From NCBI GenBank assembly GCA_013398055.1, contig VZRS01010755.1:558001-622000 (forward strand): 64,000 nt of DNA, given 5' to 3'. Each line of letters starts with the position of its first letter. Position 1 is the first letter of the stretch. The stretch is from Ifrita kowaldi. Lineage: Eukaryota > Chordata > Aves > Passeriformes > Cinclosomatidae. The notes under the pieces are model-generated. The model was not told where the DNA came from and made no database searches. It worked only from the letters and a program-made list of their open reading frames with translations. Both the position numbers and the translations under genes were made by a program. Of this stretch, positions 25,981 through 39,500 are shown piece after piece.

Positions 25981-28194
25981 TTTAAAATTATATTGCTTTG
26001 ATGGAAGCAATGAATCACTTGTGAAGTCTTTGTGGCTCATTTTCCTTCACGTTTCTGTCACAATGGAGGACAAAACCACAAAGAGCTTTCTAGTTAAAGC
26101 ATGTGGTTGGTACAGTATTTTTTACTATTGATAATAGTAAAGATTAAAAACAGTCAATGACAAACAGTTGTTTAAATCTGTACAGTTCAGAAAATACATA
26201 TAGGATTATAGACAGAGCTGTCAATATTTTTTCTGCACAAAACTTGAACATATTGTTATTATACAACTACCTACATATGTATCTAAATAATAAAGTATTA
26301 GGTATTATGCTTCCTATGACCTTGTACCAATTTCCCACTTCACATTAAACCAAAAATCTTGGTTCAAAATCTCTCTGCTGCACTCAGTGCTTTTAGTACA
26401 TGTGTAACCAGTATGAAATGTGGCTGTACTTAGTGATCATACAAATGTTATATAATGTTTTGTTTCATTTATTTCTGGTAGAACTCACAATTGAAAGAGA
26501 CACAATTACAAACAAGGGTTCATATTTTATTTTCACCACCAAGAAAGGTCATTACAACATCTCAGCAAAGCAGTGCAAATGTGGAAAATATTGAGTAAAA
26601 AACCTTGTACTTGCCACTTTTACTATAACTTTAGGACAAAACAATTTAAACTACTGTTTAGCCACTGACTGGTGTATCCTATTCCACTCTGAAAGGCATA
26701 TCTATAAATCTAATCCAACATGATTAATAAGCATTTCCCAATATAGTTCCTCCCCATTTCTTTTAACCTTGAATATGGATCACATTTATAATTACGGAGA
26801 AGTCTATAAATAACTCAATTTCTTCTGACATAGGAAAAATATAAAAAATCATTACTATTGAGTTCTGACATATATTCCCAAGATGAAAAATTGCAAAGTA
26901 GATAGATCCCTAACTTGTTGCTTCACACATTCAACCTTAAAACATTTTTCAAATGGCATTTGCTATTGAACCTTCTGCCAAAAGTCTTATTGACTTAGAG
27001 TATATAAAGATTTTCCTGTAAATAGGAACACATAACATTCCTACCGAATTATTTGAGAGTCACTGCAGAGCACAAATAGTTATAAATTAAAATAAATTTC
27101 TCCTTACAGCTACTCCTATTTATCTGCCTATTACAGGATCACAATCTTCTTATTGCTGCTCTTTGTCAGTACCTTCAAAACCTTTTGTTCCAGGCTTATA
27201 AAAAGCTTATAAATAATTTCTCTCTTCTTTAGCTAAAGGCAAAAAACTAGCCAACTTTCATAATCAAAAGAAGGGGGAAATAGCACCCCAGCCCATAACA
27301 GACACAAAAAAATACCTGTATGCCTGGTTTCCTGAGGCTGAGAACTTCCATATGGATCTCTGTTCTTCCAGGATCCCCAGTTTCTACTTTGTCTACTACT
27401 TTGTACCACTAACCCTGTTTCTTGCAATAGGTTTGGTTTGCAGACCAGGCGATCCTTACTTCTAATTTCTTGTGAGATTTCCAAGGAGGCTGCAGAGAAT
27501 TCTCTGAGTCTACTGTCCTTTTTGATCGGCTGCAGAGAGTAAAGGTCCTGCAGCTCTTGCTCTTCTCACTCTAATATACGGAACATGCCCAGTGATGCAG
27601 ATGCTTTTTGGCAGCCTGAGAAAATGCCAGCTCAAGAACAACAGCTGTAGCCTGCCCACTGACACAAACCCGAATCATTCAACTTATAACGTAAGTAAGT
27701 TTAGGAACCTACACAGATTTCTGACCCTCAAAGTGCATTTTTTATTTACAGCCTGCTGCTTCAAACACAGCCATTTAGTTCATTTAGCTCACTGTGTGTA
27801 ATGAATGCACTAAAACCTCCTAAGCACTTCATAAAAAGAGTCACATGATATTTTTGGCAAATTGCATATTCCAAACTGGATATAAAAATGTGTATTTACA
27901 GAAGGAGATGCCTACAGCCTTGTATTCGTTACGTGCAATTCAAAAGCAAGTTTCTAACAGAAATAAACAGAAATAAAACCATGGTGCAGAGGAAATAAAA
28001 CTTAGCAGCTTCCAAACACAATGGAAACAATATAATTTTTTTCATAATATCTAAGTATATACTGTAGAGATTAGTCAATTTTAAAGAGCAGTCATATTAA
28101 ATACAGACAACATATGTACAATGAAAAATTTTCTTCTTCAAAAGTAATTCTGTTTTCTGGACTAATTGATGTTTTTCAATTCTTTGGGCATAAG

Positions 28195-28195
28195 A

Positions 28196-28228
<33 letters not shown>
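28195..28228. repeat. (AT)n microsatellite followed by a T-run
   Basis: Twelve AT units are followed directly by about ten more T. It is likely to vary in length between individuals. Confidence 0.95.
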
Positions 28229-28230
<2 letters not shown>

Positions 28231-29264
28231 TCTGGTGTAACAATGAATTTTTTCTCCTGGAAATTGTAAAAAAATAAAACAGTTCTAGAGCCCTGAAAAA
28301 CAGATGCAGTATTTTTAGTTCATCCGTTCAATTGTCATTCTTATGCTTTTCTCCCCTAAAAAGTTCTGTAGTTTTACCTGATGCTCTTTAAAAGCATATT
28401 GACTCCAGACATGCTTTTGTGGTATTTATAGTACCTGAGCTTTGGAGCAGCCTGATCCTTTTGAAGTACAATCAGAACAACATCTTGGGTATGCAGTTAT
28501 GGGTCCATAAGACTTTTTGCAAGAAAACTATAGTGAATTGCAAATATGTAAACCAGCCTTGATTCAGCAGCAGTGAATTACAGTTTGCGTTACAGACTAT
28601 ATAAATCAAGAATAACATGAGTAATAATAACAGGAATATGTCCTCCAAAAGGCTGAAAATAAAGAGACAGAAAATATTATCATTTGGTTTACTTTGGAGG
28701 GAAAAAAAACCTGTGACACTGACAGTAAGTTCATAGAAAAAAAACAGGGAGAAAGCATTTTTACAGCCAGTAACTGCTTTTTAATGGTCCTATCCAGCTC
28801 AGTTAGACAAGCGACTGACTTGGTTTCTGTCTAATTCAACTTCCTTTTATTTTCTCTTTTTGCAGAACACTGAAAATTACTGAGATGTTGAAAAATTCCT
28901 GACATGAACCTTACCCCCTTCTTTTCCCATATTCCCAGACTGCCCACAGTGGAGGAGTTCGGGATGATGCTCAGGGACCACCAGTGCCCATCGTGCCATT
29001 CCACAAATCCCCCGGCGCTGCCCGGTGGCTCAGGAGCCGGAACTCAGAGGGAAGGAGCTCCCCCAGGCCACATCCTGCTCACTGCATGTGACAGCAGCAG
29101 GAAGCACTGTTGTGTGTCAGAGGTATTATACAGCTCAAGCTTTAGGAACCCAACCCAGAGACCATAATTTAAAGGGTTCTTTGGCCACTGCCACAGGAGG
29201 AGGCTGACGTGTGTGATGGAGCATTCACTGGCTTGCAGCCATGCACTGCTTTTATGGTTTTGGC

Positions 29265-29283
29265 TTTTTTTTTTTTTTTTTTT
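29265..29283. repeat. 19-base T homopolymer
   Basis: An uninterrupted run of 19 T lies at the edge of a less AT-rich block. No retroposed gene copy is visible on either side. Confidence 0.95.
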
Positions 29284-32200
29284 GCTGGCTTGAGGCCTGT
29301 GCTCTGTTTCAGTTTCATTTCACTCCAATGAATCCCTTTGCTTTGCTAGCTGAGAAACATAGGATGTGAATTAAATACTTCCAGTAATGATCTCCTGCAT
29401 AATATATGTGTGGCTTAGGTACAGCTACCAATCATGATGGCAAACTCATAACCATGACCGAAGTTGATTCCAGACATTATAAAATAACACACACTTGGAT
29501 GAACTAAAAACTGCTCCATTTGCATGTTATACTTATGAATTTAATGAGCAAAGTGTATCTTTTTTCAGTGTTCTAGTGCATTTCTTTCATGTTTGCTTGC
29601 CTTTATAAAATCTAGTAGCAAAGTCCAATCAGAAAAGAAGTACAATAAAGAATACACAGACAAAAGAGTACTGAATAATTTGTAGCTCATTAGACGATTC
29701 AAACCTGAAGATAATTACCATTTCCAAGAAAATGGCAGGGATAAAGGTTTATAATTCTCTCTAGTCCTAAATATTGTAACTGTTATTTTGTAACTTCCCG
29801 TTTGGTAACTCACTGATGCTCCAGCTGGAGTCTACACTTGCATTATATTTTCCACGGAGAACTACTTGTAAACACCAACATCCCTCTTGTTGTTCCTGCA
29901 ATGGTAGCTCTAAATAATTTGTTTTACCCTTAACACATATTTATTGGTGTGAATTTTCAACAAATACTTCTGAGTATTCACCCATTAGTATTTGCTCATC
30001 TTGTATAATAATCTTTCATTGAATTGACTTCCCAAAATGTGGTGTGGTAAGTTATTTGGGTTTTTTTAACAGTAAAGTCAATTGCATCTCATCTGAGAAT
30101 AATTTGCCTTAGATATTTTATTTGCTGGGACTAAAATTTAAAAGATTTCAGTTTCCCTGGCTTCTGTAAGTACTCCTGGTTAGAAATATCTATGAGCAAG
30201 CAAGACTTTTAGATCTATATTTGCATCTATACATGACCTGCATCAGGGGAAACTAAAGGAAACATCTTAGTATCGTTACTCTGTGAAAGCAGACAAGCTC
30301 ATAAACTTTCAGTATAAACTACCCCGCTCTCTTCTCCTGCCCTGCTTGAACCAGGTTGGTTCTCCCTTTATTTTCAACAAGCTTCCACTTCTATGTAAAC
30401 ATAAGCCATGTATTTGGCAAAATCAAATGCCTTGGATGACCTAGCTTTCACCAGTTTCAGCAGGACTATTCTACTGGAGAGTGTTATCTAAAATATTTAC
30501 TCAGGTGGTATTTGGAACTTTATATCCACACCGTGGGGTGGGTCCATGGACATCTGACAACAGCTCAAGTCTCTTCTGCACCTCTTCAGTAGAATACATG
30601 CAATTTGGTGACTGCTAGATTAATTTATCTTTCACCATTCACAGATAATCTAATTGACCTTTCTATAAGTAGCCTAAATGATGACCTAAATTCTTTAAAT
30701 CAGCTATATCAGGAATATCTGACTTATTAATTCTTTTCTGTACCAATGAGATAGAACAGTCTTTTACCCAGGAAGACGAGTGCAAGAATAATTTTTTTGT
30801 GACTCTCTTGAGGATATATCAAAAAAATCATAGTCATCACAGGTAAAAAGCTGTGTACATGGTCTAATTGCTCATTTCTTAATGGGTTTTTAAATGGTTC
30901 AGTAAGAATCCAGACTACCTGAAATTACCCTACAGAACCCCTCTTAGTCATTCGAATAGCTTTAGTGACACCATGACCACTTATCTTTAAACATCTCTAT
31001 CATTTTTCATTCTGTTACATACAACCTAATGTGAGATGACCTATAATTCCCCTCTTACTGTCCTGTTCTCCAGACCCACACAACTTTAGGCTGATGCACA
31101 AAAATCAGCAATGAGAGTTTGAGCAGCAGTGAGGGACAGGCACCACACAGCTGTGAGAAATCCCATGTCAGCCATGGCTCCCAAACACTCCCTCTATCTC
31201 ACACCCTAAAAGATTTTAAACATAAAGCAAGATTTCCTGATGTATCTCCATTTTTTTCCCCAGATGATCTTCTCACAAGAAGAGCACCCCAATTCCTTTT
31301 GCCCTCCCACAAGTTCAGTGATATTTTATTGTAACAAACTTCAAAAACATATCCTTGAGAAAGCCTTCATTAAAGAAAAAAACTATGATTACCATCACTC
31401 ACATGAATTCCTTCTGTTTGTAGTATAAATGGTACTCTTTAAACAAATGAAATATGTCTTATTTTAGTACTTGATTAATAAAACTCTCAGGCATTTAAAA
31501 CTTATGAGCCAGTATAAGATGATTTACTTTCATAGTTTCTTTAAGTGGCAACAGTTAACCAGAAAAATCACTTTTAAGAGAGAATATGAAAATTCCAAGT
31601 AATATGAAAACTCTTGGTCAGATTTTATAAGGATTCATTATTAAAATACAGTCTATAGTTAAGCCTATTATTTAAGGGAAAATATGGTCAACGAACCTAT
31701 CTATCAGAGCAGTATAAAGATGAGTGTTGGCATTTCACTAGTCATGGTGTAATGGGCATATTCAACAAGGGATGTTCCTTCAGGTTTCCATGTAAAATAT
31801 GTAATCACCATAACAGTGAAACAAAACTTTAGTAAATTATAAGAAGCATGTATTACACTCCCAGCCATCGGCTGAAGAGCACACATTTTATTTTTAAATA
31901 CTTTCTATCCCTAGATTAAACTGTGCATCATTTTTGCACTTCTGCCTGTCTTTCACCACTACCTTCAGCCAAGTCTGCTATCTGACTTATCTGCGAAGTC
32001 TCAAACCATTAGGGGTGAGCCAGGATCTATGAGCATGACTGTGGAATGTGTGGCATGATAAAGTGTGATGGAGAACAAAGAGGGAAGTATGCAAGAAAAT
32101 TAGACTCCTCAAGGAGAAAATTAGTTTCTCTCATATTTGGGGCTACTCCAATAAATTCTATTCCATGATCCTTTAATGGAGATGTAGGCAAATTTCAAGA

Positions 32201-32476
32201 CTAAAGGCTTTGGAAAAAATTAGATCTTGGTGTTTTTCCATGTGCTGTACACAATGAAAAATATTTTAAGACATAATTTGTTGATGGGAAATGGCCTTCT
32301 CTTTCATAGCCTGCTATTTTGTAGTCTTTCTCTTTGGATATGGATTATATTACTAACATTTTTGCTTATCAATCTTTTATATTATATATCATACACATGA
32401 ATCATATTTATAACACGTAGACTTGCATTCTTAGCTTTAACCTTTGATTTCTTCCTCCTAGCATTTTAAATTCAAA

Positions 32477-32523
32477 ATTTTAAAATACAGGATTGTAGAA
32501 CTTACAATCCTGTATTTTAAAAT
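32477..32523. repeat. Perfect 21-bp inverted repeat (hairpin)
   Basis: The left arm 32477-32497 (starting ATTTTAAAATACAGGATTGT) and the right arm 32503-32523 are exact reverse complements around the loop GAACT. A further direct copy of the outer 14 bases, ATTTTAAAATACAG, lies at 32534-32547. Confidence 0.95.
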
Positions 32524-33198
32524 GCAGGAAAATATTTTAAAATACAGTTAAATTGCATGGGGATGGCACTACATAGAGACTGTATTAAAAAACCTGCAAT
32601 AAATTCTAGCCAATGAATGATTTTCTCCATTATGGGAATCCATATTAGGATGTATGTCTCTTTACAAATATGTAATTCCCTAATCTCTGCTGACAATATA
32701 GTCCATCTGCTCTGCTCAGACCAGGAGACAGGCTGAGGTTTGCACACGCATTGATCTTCACAGTGGAGAAATTTCCACTTTGTTGCTGGGGATAGAAGAG
32801 TCCTTGCTGCCTAAGGACGCCCTGGGTTAAATTCACCACTGTGTTACACCTGCCTTTGTTGTACCTTCTGTGGTAGTCTGAGGACCAGATAAACAGGATA
32901 CCCTGGAGCTGCCACAAATGAGACCAGCACCACGGGGGAAGACTGATTCTAGGAACACTGTGAAAGCATATCATGCCCTGGATTTATTTTCTTAGTTTTT
33001 GTGGCTAGCCTCAAGCCTCTGTTTGAAATGTGAAGACATGAGTGTGCACTGTGCTGGAAGCAAAAAGGTGGTTTGTAATGATACAGAGAGGCTGTGTCAG
33101 CAGCAGAATCAACTAAGCCAAACACATCTGCATTTTGTACTTTACCTCAGATTACTGAACTTTGGCTCTTATTACAATATAGAGCTCCACTCCTCATG

Positions 33199-33203
33199 GC
33201 TAC
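33199..33203. repeat. Target-site duplication, left copy (GCTAC)
   Basis: GCTAC directly before the LTR terminus TGTTATG. It matches the right copy exactly. Confidence 0.8.
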
Positions 33204-33581
33204 TGTTATGATCTGGTCTAAACTCAGAAGAGCAAAGAAAATTAGGTCTCTGTGTATAAACCGGAAAGAACTTGAAGGTTCAAAATATACCCAAAAACGA
33301 GATTAAAACCAAATGAGGTTAGAAGTTGGTGCAAAAAAATTTATGTATTTTATTTAATAGTAAAAGAGGCAAAGAGAAAGAGAAAAGAAAGGAAGAAATA
33401 GAAGAAGAGGTGTGCGTGAGGGGTGGGGGGACAGGGAGAGGTGACAGGGGTTAGGTGGAAGCATAGCACCCATCCGAGGGTCCCAACAATATCTTGTTGC
33501 TCCCCTCCATCTGGTCTTCAGTTTTGAAAGTCCTTCATGAAAATGTTTAAGTCATAAACCATAATATTTCAGTCTCTGACA
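33204..33581 (-). mobile_element. Solo LTR of an endogenous retrovirus
   Basis: A 378-bp element starts TGTTATG and ends CTGACA on the plus strand, so its ends read TGT...ACA. It is flanked on both sides by the same five bases, GCTAC (33199-33203 and 33582-33586). Read on the minus strand it has an AATAAA polyadenylation signal at 33354-33349, which suggests the LTR is transcribed from the minus strand, the same direction as MAGI2. The plus strand also has a long purine-rich stretch (about 33361-33455). No internal retroviral sequence remains, so it probably arose by recombination between two LTRs. A 5-bp duplication is typical of ERVL-like elements, but class is inferred from that alone. Confidence 0.8.
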
Positions 33582-33586
33582 GCTAC
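33582..33586. repeat. Target-site duplication, right copy (GCTAC)
   Basis: GCTAC directly after the LTR terminus CTGACA. It matches the left copy exactly. Confidence 0.8.
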
Positions 33587-36500
33587 AGAAACAGTCTTTC
33601 AGAGCAAAGCCAGCTGCAGCATCTTCCAAAGTCTGCTAGCAGCATGCAACATGGATTTTCTAATCTCAAAGTCACCCCAAGTTAACTTCAAAAAGTGGAC
33701 ATTTACCCAGTAAAACCATTTGTCCTTTGCTATTTTAAGGTACTTTGGTTTGTTTACTTCAGTTAAGGCACTGCTCAGCACAGTTCTAGATTGAAGTTTC
33801 TGGGAAGTGCCACGATTTTAACTGGCTGGTAAAAAAAAGTCCAGCTGCCATTCCTGTAACAGAGAGGACAGTTTGGGGCACTTTGCTTTCAGAATACCCA
33901 TCTTTTATTTGGTGTTCCAGTTAATAGGTGCATAAATAAAGTGATGCTGCTGTTCTCTACAAAGCCTGTCTGGAAATGAACTGCCTTTTACTCCAGTTTT
34001 GTAAATTCACAAAAGCTAATTATGAACCAGCTGTTTGTAGATGCCTCCAGTTTATCAATGATTTGATTGATAACTTACACACAAATGCTAATGAGTGCTA
34101 CTGAGACATTTAAAAGACTCATATTGTTCCTACAAGACTTGCTGCAAGGCAAATAATTATCTTTACAGATGTTTTTGACAAACATAAAATTGTAAGAGAT
34201 TATACATTTATTTATAAAATGAGAATGTCAAAAACCACACTCATCCTGTGCAGTCATATAGAAGCCAGCAATATTTGCACAGATAGTTTTCTCTTGAAAT
34301 TTGTACATATTTACAGAAGTTGTTACTAGCAGTCAAATACTACCTGGCATTCAGATGCTCCCACTCACAGAATTCTCTTTTTATTTGGTCAAAGGGTGTC
34401 ACAACAGAGTATGAAACTTGCTAACGCCAATGTTTGTTATGTAACCGAGCTCTCAGATACAGCTCCCAAGGAAAGCTCTAGAAAGTGACTTCAAGAAGTC
34501 AGTTGGAAAAGGGAAATAATACATCTTTTGGTATCCTTTTAAAGACAAAGCCTCTTTGAAAACTGATGGCACATAAAGATGAAAAATCACAGAATAGGTT
34601 TAACCAAAGACTAAATGTAACATACTAAAAACATTTAAACAGATTACTAAGGCTGTTTTTAGCTCCAGAAAAACATTTGTATTGTTATTTGAGTTGGATA
34701 TATTTCCAGGAAGATGTTTTGTATTCTGGGAAAATCTACATTAGTCACAAATGTCTAACCGACAAATGAGGAAAAAAAAAGTGATAAAGACGTAAGAATC
34801 TTATTTTTAATCAAACTGTAGCAAAATATTTTTTCATGTGTATATTTGGAAAACAAAAAACACCCATGTGCTGCTTACTGACATGTTCATTAGAAAAAAA
34901 GAGACAAACTGACTTCTCTGAAAAATGCAGCATTAATCTGTGATACACAATAATGGTGATAATGGGAGCCTCCTTCGTTCTGGCTGGGTACAAATGATGC
35001 CCAGTGCATCAGTGTAATTCTCAGTGCTTTAAGGCTGAGTCACCCGGCACTGAAACCCTGCAACCTCTCTTGAGATCAGCTGGGGGATGCCCAGAACACC
35101 TGGAAGAAGGGCCTGCTCAGACAATACTCCTCAGGAAGCAGGCACACACATCTTACTTGTACAAAAAGCCACCTCTGCTGTCCACATCCAGAGCCCCTGC
35201 AGTCCCCTCTGAGCTCCCTTCTGGGCCACCTACCCCTAAAACACGGTGCTGGAAGCTAAATGTCAGTCTTCAAGAAGATTCTGTTACAAGTTTTACTCTT
35301 CAAGCAAAAGCAGAATTTCTATGTTCAAATTTCTCTTCCAGTGGACAAACATCCTCCTGTCCTTGCTTTGCAATGGGTAAAGCCAGCTCCTCGCAAAAGT
35401 AGACAAAAATTGCTCCTCACCTTTAATGGAAAAGTTACTGTTCTGTTTAATACTCTTTTTCTATTAATACATCAATACAACTGTTCCTCTGCTAGGGACA
35501 CAAATATTCTTTTTCTCTAATACTCTTTTCATTTTATCTTCTTAGTGAAAGACAACTGTGATGGAACTTCGAGGTCTGACATGTATTTAAATAAAATATG
35601 AAAGCCTGAATTGGAATAGTGGCACAATTTTACCAGACTTGAATTATTTGAAAGGTATTTTACTTAAATCATAGCTGCACAATTTTAATTGCTTGAGATA
35701 GAGACTTATTTTCCTTACCTCTGGAAATAATATTGCCATATTAATAGGCTGTGAATTATGTGCTGACACTTCGTAAAAAGAAAAATTAATCTGGGTAAAA
35801 GAATCCCGGTAGTACACAATTTATGAGGGAAGCAAGCTCACAGAGGTTACCATTGTATGAGTTCCAATAATACCTTAAAAATACGATTTAGGTTGGTATC
35901 TGAATCATGGCAGCCCAGTTTTTTAAAGCCTTTGTAGCATCTCAGTCTGACCTCATAATGTACTATGAAAAATCACTACCATAACATATTACTTCATTGC
36001 TTTCTGAGAAATAGCACAACAGCATTTTGCAGACTTTGTACACAAGAAACTTGTCAATTGCAAACTCAATTTTGCAACAGATAATCTGAATTTTTCAGAG
36101 TTCACAAAATTATTGATAATGTCTGAGACTGAATTGCATATAGATTATCAAATGTGCTTCCTTCCCGAAAATGCTGTTTTCCAGAACCAAGTGTCATGGC
36201 ATTCGCATCTAGTCAATAAAAGGGTAAAACACTGAGAAAAATTAAAAGAGGAGATGGTTTACAGCTATTTTTCAGCTATGGGAAATTAAGGCAACACAAA
36301 ACATGCAAATAAGCCTGAGGCTGAGAAGGTATCCTCCAGTTTTACAAACCACACAATACTCAGCACCAGTAAATGTCACAGCCCTGTCTCATTTGTCTGG
36401 GATGCTCCTCTCAGCTTGCAGCCCACAGCGGTACCACCTTGCAATTATCACACAGGTTAACCAGGACAGTCAGAAAATTTCTCAGCACACAAAACCAAAA

Positions 36501-39500
36501 CGAGTCATGCTGGAAACTGAGCAAGCGGCACTTCTCTCTCCAAGCCAAGTGCAGGTGAGTGCCTCGGCGTGTTGGGAGGCCACTGGGCCAGTGGATGCAC
36601 TTGTTTAGCCCTTGCAGGGTAACACTGAAGTGGTGATACGTGCTACATACCAAGAAATCTGCATTTCAGTCAAGACAGAAGAGAGTGAAGACTGTGGAGT
36701 GCCTGAGGTCGCCTGGCACGAATTCTGCTCTACTAGTGGAACAGATCATTACTAGGCTTAAAAACAAAACAAACAAGAAATAACTAGACTAGCAGTAGAC
36801 ACAACACGTAGAGCTGTACAAGAAGACCATACTGCTAATTCCACTGAAAGGGAATTAATGCCCTACTTAGGTGTTAATTAAATATAACAATATTTGCCAT
36901 AAAAGCACTCAGCTCCAGGTACCAGAAAATTTCACATCAGAGAACTATTGCTGTGGATCACACTCTGGCTCATTATGTTTGGTGGTCTGTCTCTGATAAA
37001 CATGTTGTCAAGGCAAAAAAGAACCATCAGAGTCTGGGTGTTCTGGCTGCTGCAATGTGGCAGGGCAGACTCACTAATTCTGCCTCTGAATCACTCCCAC
37101 TGAGGATACAATTCCTACAGTCGCTCTTTTTTACACATATGGAAAGGAAAATCTTCCCACTTGTCTCAGAGAGAAGCTAGGAGGATGAAATGAAAGCAAA
37201 TAAATAACCATGAAATACAACATAGAGATTTGCAGATGACAAAGCAAACCATTGCCATGTACTTACTGCTGACAGAGTTTTCTAAGCTGTGCAACACCGT
37301 TCTTCACTTCCAGACACAGCCAGACTGCATGAGCCCATGTCTCTCTGTCAGACAAAAATAGTAGATCCCCAGCATGCAAACACAATATAGCTTCAAATTA
37401 GCCTGTTCTTAAAAACCTACAAAAATGGGACTGATTTTTTAAAACAAAAAAATTGAAGTCCTTTTAATGCCAGTCAATAAACACTTCAAAATTACCGTAT
37501 GTATAGCCAATAGAGCAATGTCTTTATGCCATCAAAGGTACCTTTTGTGTAGAATAGCACTTTAGCATGAAAGACAGCACTTGGTCTTGGAGCACTGAAC
37601 CAGCTGCTCGGTGCATGAAGAGGCTGTTATATTCTGGGACAGTCTCAGTTGGTTAGCTGAGTCCCCTTGTGCTGATTTAATTAGCACTGCTGGAAAATGC
37701 AAATGACCAAGAGAGACACTGTGCATTGTGCAAAATTAGATTGTGAAAAATATGTGTGCTTACATAATATGTTTCAACAGTGAAATAAAATGCTCCTGTT
37801 CCCAGGAGCTGTAGGCAGGCAGATGGTGGGTACTCCAGCAAGATCATGCACTCTGCCTGCAGAGACACGATGCCCTCAACCTCTGGGGAAGAGGCTGCTG
37901 CTGCATTTCTCTAATACCCCAGCTTGCTGAGCCACAGAACAAAACACAGGATTACAGCTGGACTAAAATCGCTCACTCTGCATCCCCAGAAGCGGAAAGG
38001 TGTCACATCAGGGGACAAAAATGAGATAACAGAGCTGTAGGTTCACTTTGTTACCCTTCAGGCACATTGTCCCCATGGCTATGATCTACTGGGCTGAAAT
38101 CAATACAGTCTGTAATTCAGGAGTATGCTTAGTTGTTTTGCACAGAATTTATTACATTTTCACAGTTGTTACTTAATTAAAAGAGAAAACTAGAGGGCTA
38201 AAATCATGGGACAATAAAGAATTTGGCAAGCTACTGGGGTGTGCATTAATAGTTACACATTTCTAGCTTTATCTGTGCATATTAAGGTCAATATCAGTCT
38301 GCATATGGTACAAAGCCATTAAAAGAGCCTCAAATACGAACATTATCAAGCAGGATGTCCCTGTAATTTCACCTGTCTTTCTCTGTTGAGATTTTGATGT
38401 ATACCCCATAAAATATTGCACCAGTAATATTCTGTAATATTTCCCAATTCCATTTCCTTCGTTTAATGCTACAGGCCCAATATACTGTAAGTAAATTTGA
38501 CACCATATAAGAAATGCCAGCAATTTACTTTTTTCTATTTTTAACATGCTTGATAGTATTAAACTAGCACGCAGAGATAATGGAGAGATTTATGGTTTTA
38601 AATCAGGAAACTAGTAAAAATTTTCTGTTTCTCTAAGACTGCAATAAAAAAGGAAATTAAAACAATAAAAGGCCAGATTCTTGGAGGCTTTTGCAGCTAT
38701 AGTAAAGAAAATTTCAGTTCATCTCATGTATTCTCTTCTACACACTTCAAGACCAAAAGCAAACAGAATAACTTCAGTACCTGGCTTGAATTATTTTACC
38801 TTTATCCATTTTGAAATACTACTGTGAGGCCTCTGGGACAAATACTGGTGAACTTGGGCCTCATATGCAGAACAACGCTAGAGTGCAAGTCATGTTGTTT
38901 ACTCATCCTATACTAACAAACTCAAATGATGCTAATGCCAGAGTAGGTCTGCATTCAGATTTTGGGGTATAAGGTGTCAGAGCAGAAAAAACAGATGGTT
39001 TTACATTTAGGGACTCTGCAAGTGTCTCTTTTGCTTTAGGAAGACAGGCAAAGGATGATGGCACAGGATGAAACAGTGACTTTACAATGCATATTTCATG
39101 CAATAAATAAACCATATCATCCGCTGCACATTAAGGATGAGGGGTTTTTTTTGTTTCAGGAGTCCTTTCAGACTAAAATGTGCTAAGGGATCAATTTGAA
39201 TGTTGAGGTTGCTTCTGAAGGCTCCTTGAGCTGCCAAGTGATGCCCCAAAACTGTAAGATAGTTTACATGAAACTTAAAGATTGCATTGGACTTACTCTA
39301 TGTGAAGTTCTCAGAAACTGCATGGACAACTGAAAAAATAATGTGGCTTGGGGATCAGTATTAATAGACAGCAGGTCCTACTGGCCCTGCCAGCCACGCT
39401 AAATTCCCAGAGGAAGTGAACTCCACAGGATCAAGGCTCTTGGTGTCCCAAACAGGCAACTATTGGGTCTGTATATATCTGCATGAACCTAATGCAAACT

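Larger units (their letters stand above)
25981..33198. other. Intronic sequence, upstream intron of MAGI2
   Basis: It holds a 9-bp-arm hairpin at 26121-26141, a Met-less open stretch with a phase-matched donor at 27316-27565 (see findings), an (AT)n repeat at 28195, a relatively GC-rich block at 28904-29220, a T-run at 29265 and a 21-bp inverted repeat at 32477. No gene is supported. Confidence 0.7.

Noticed and set aside
36303..36608. 101-codon plus-strand frame with a CAG|GTGAGT donor-like site near 36551
   Set aside because: One donor-like site with no matching acceptor, polyadenylation site or protein similarity. Such a match is expected now and then by chance.
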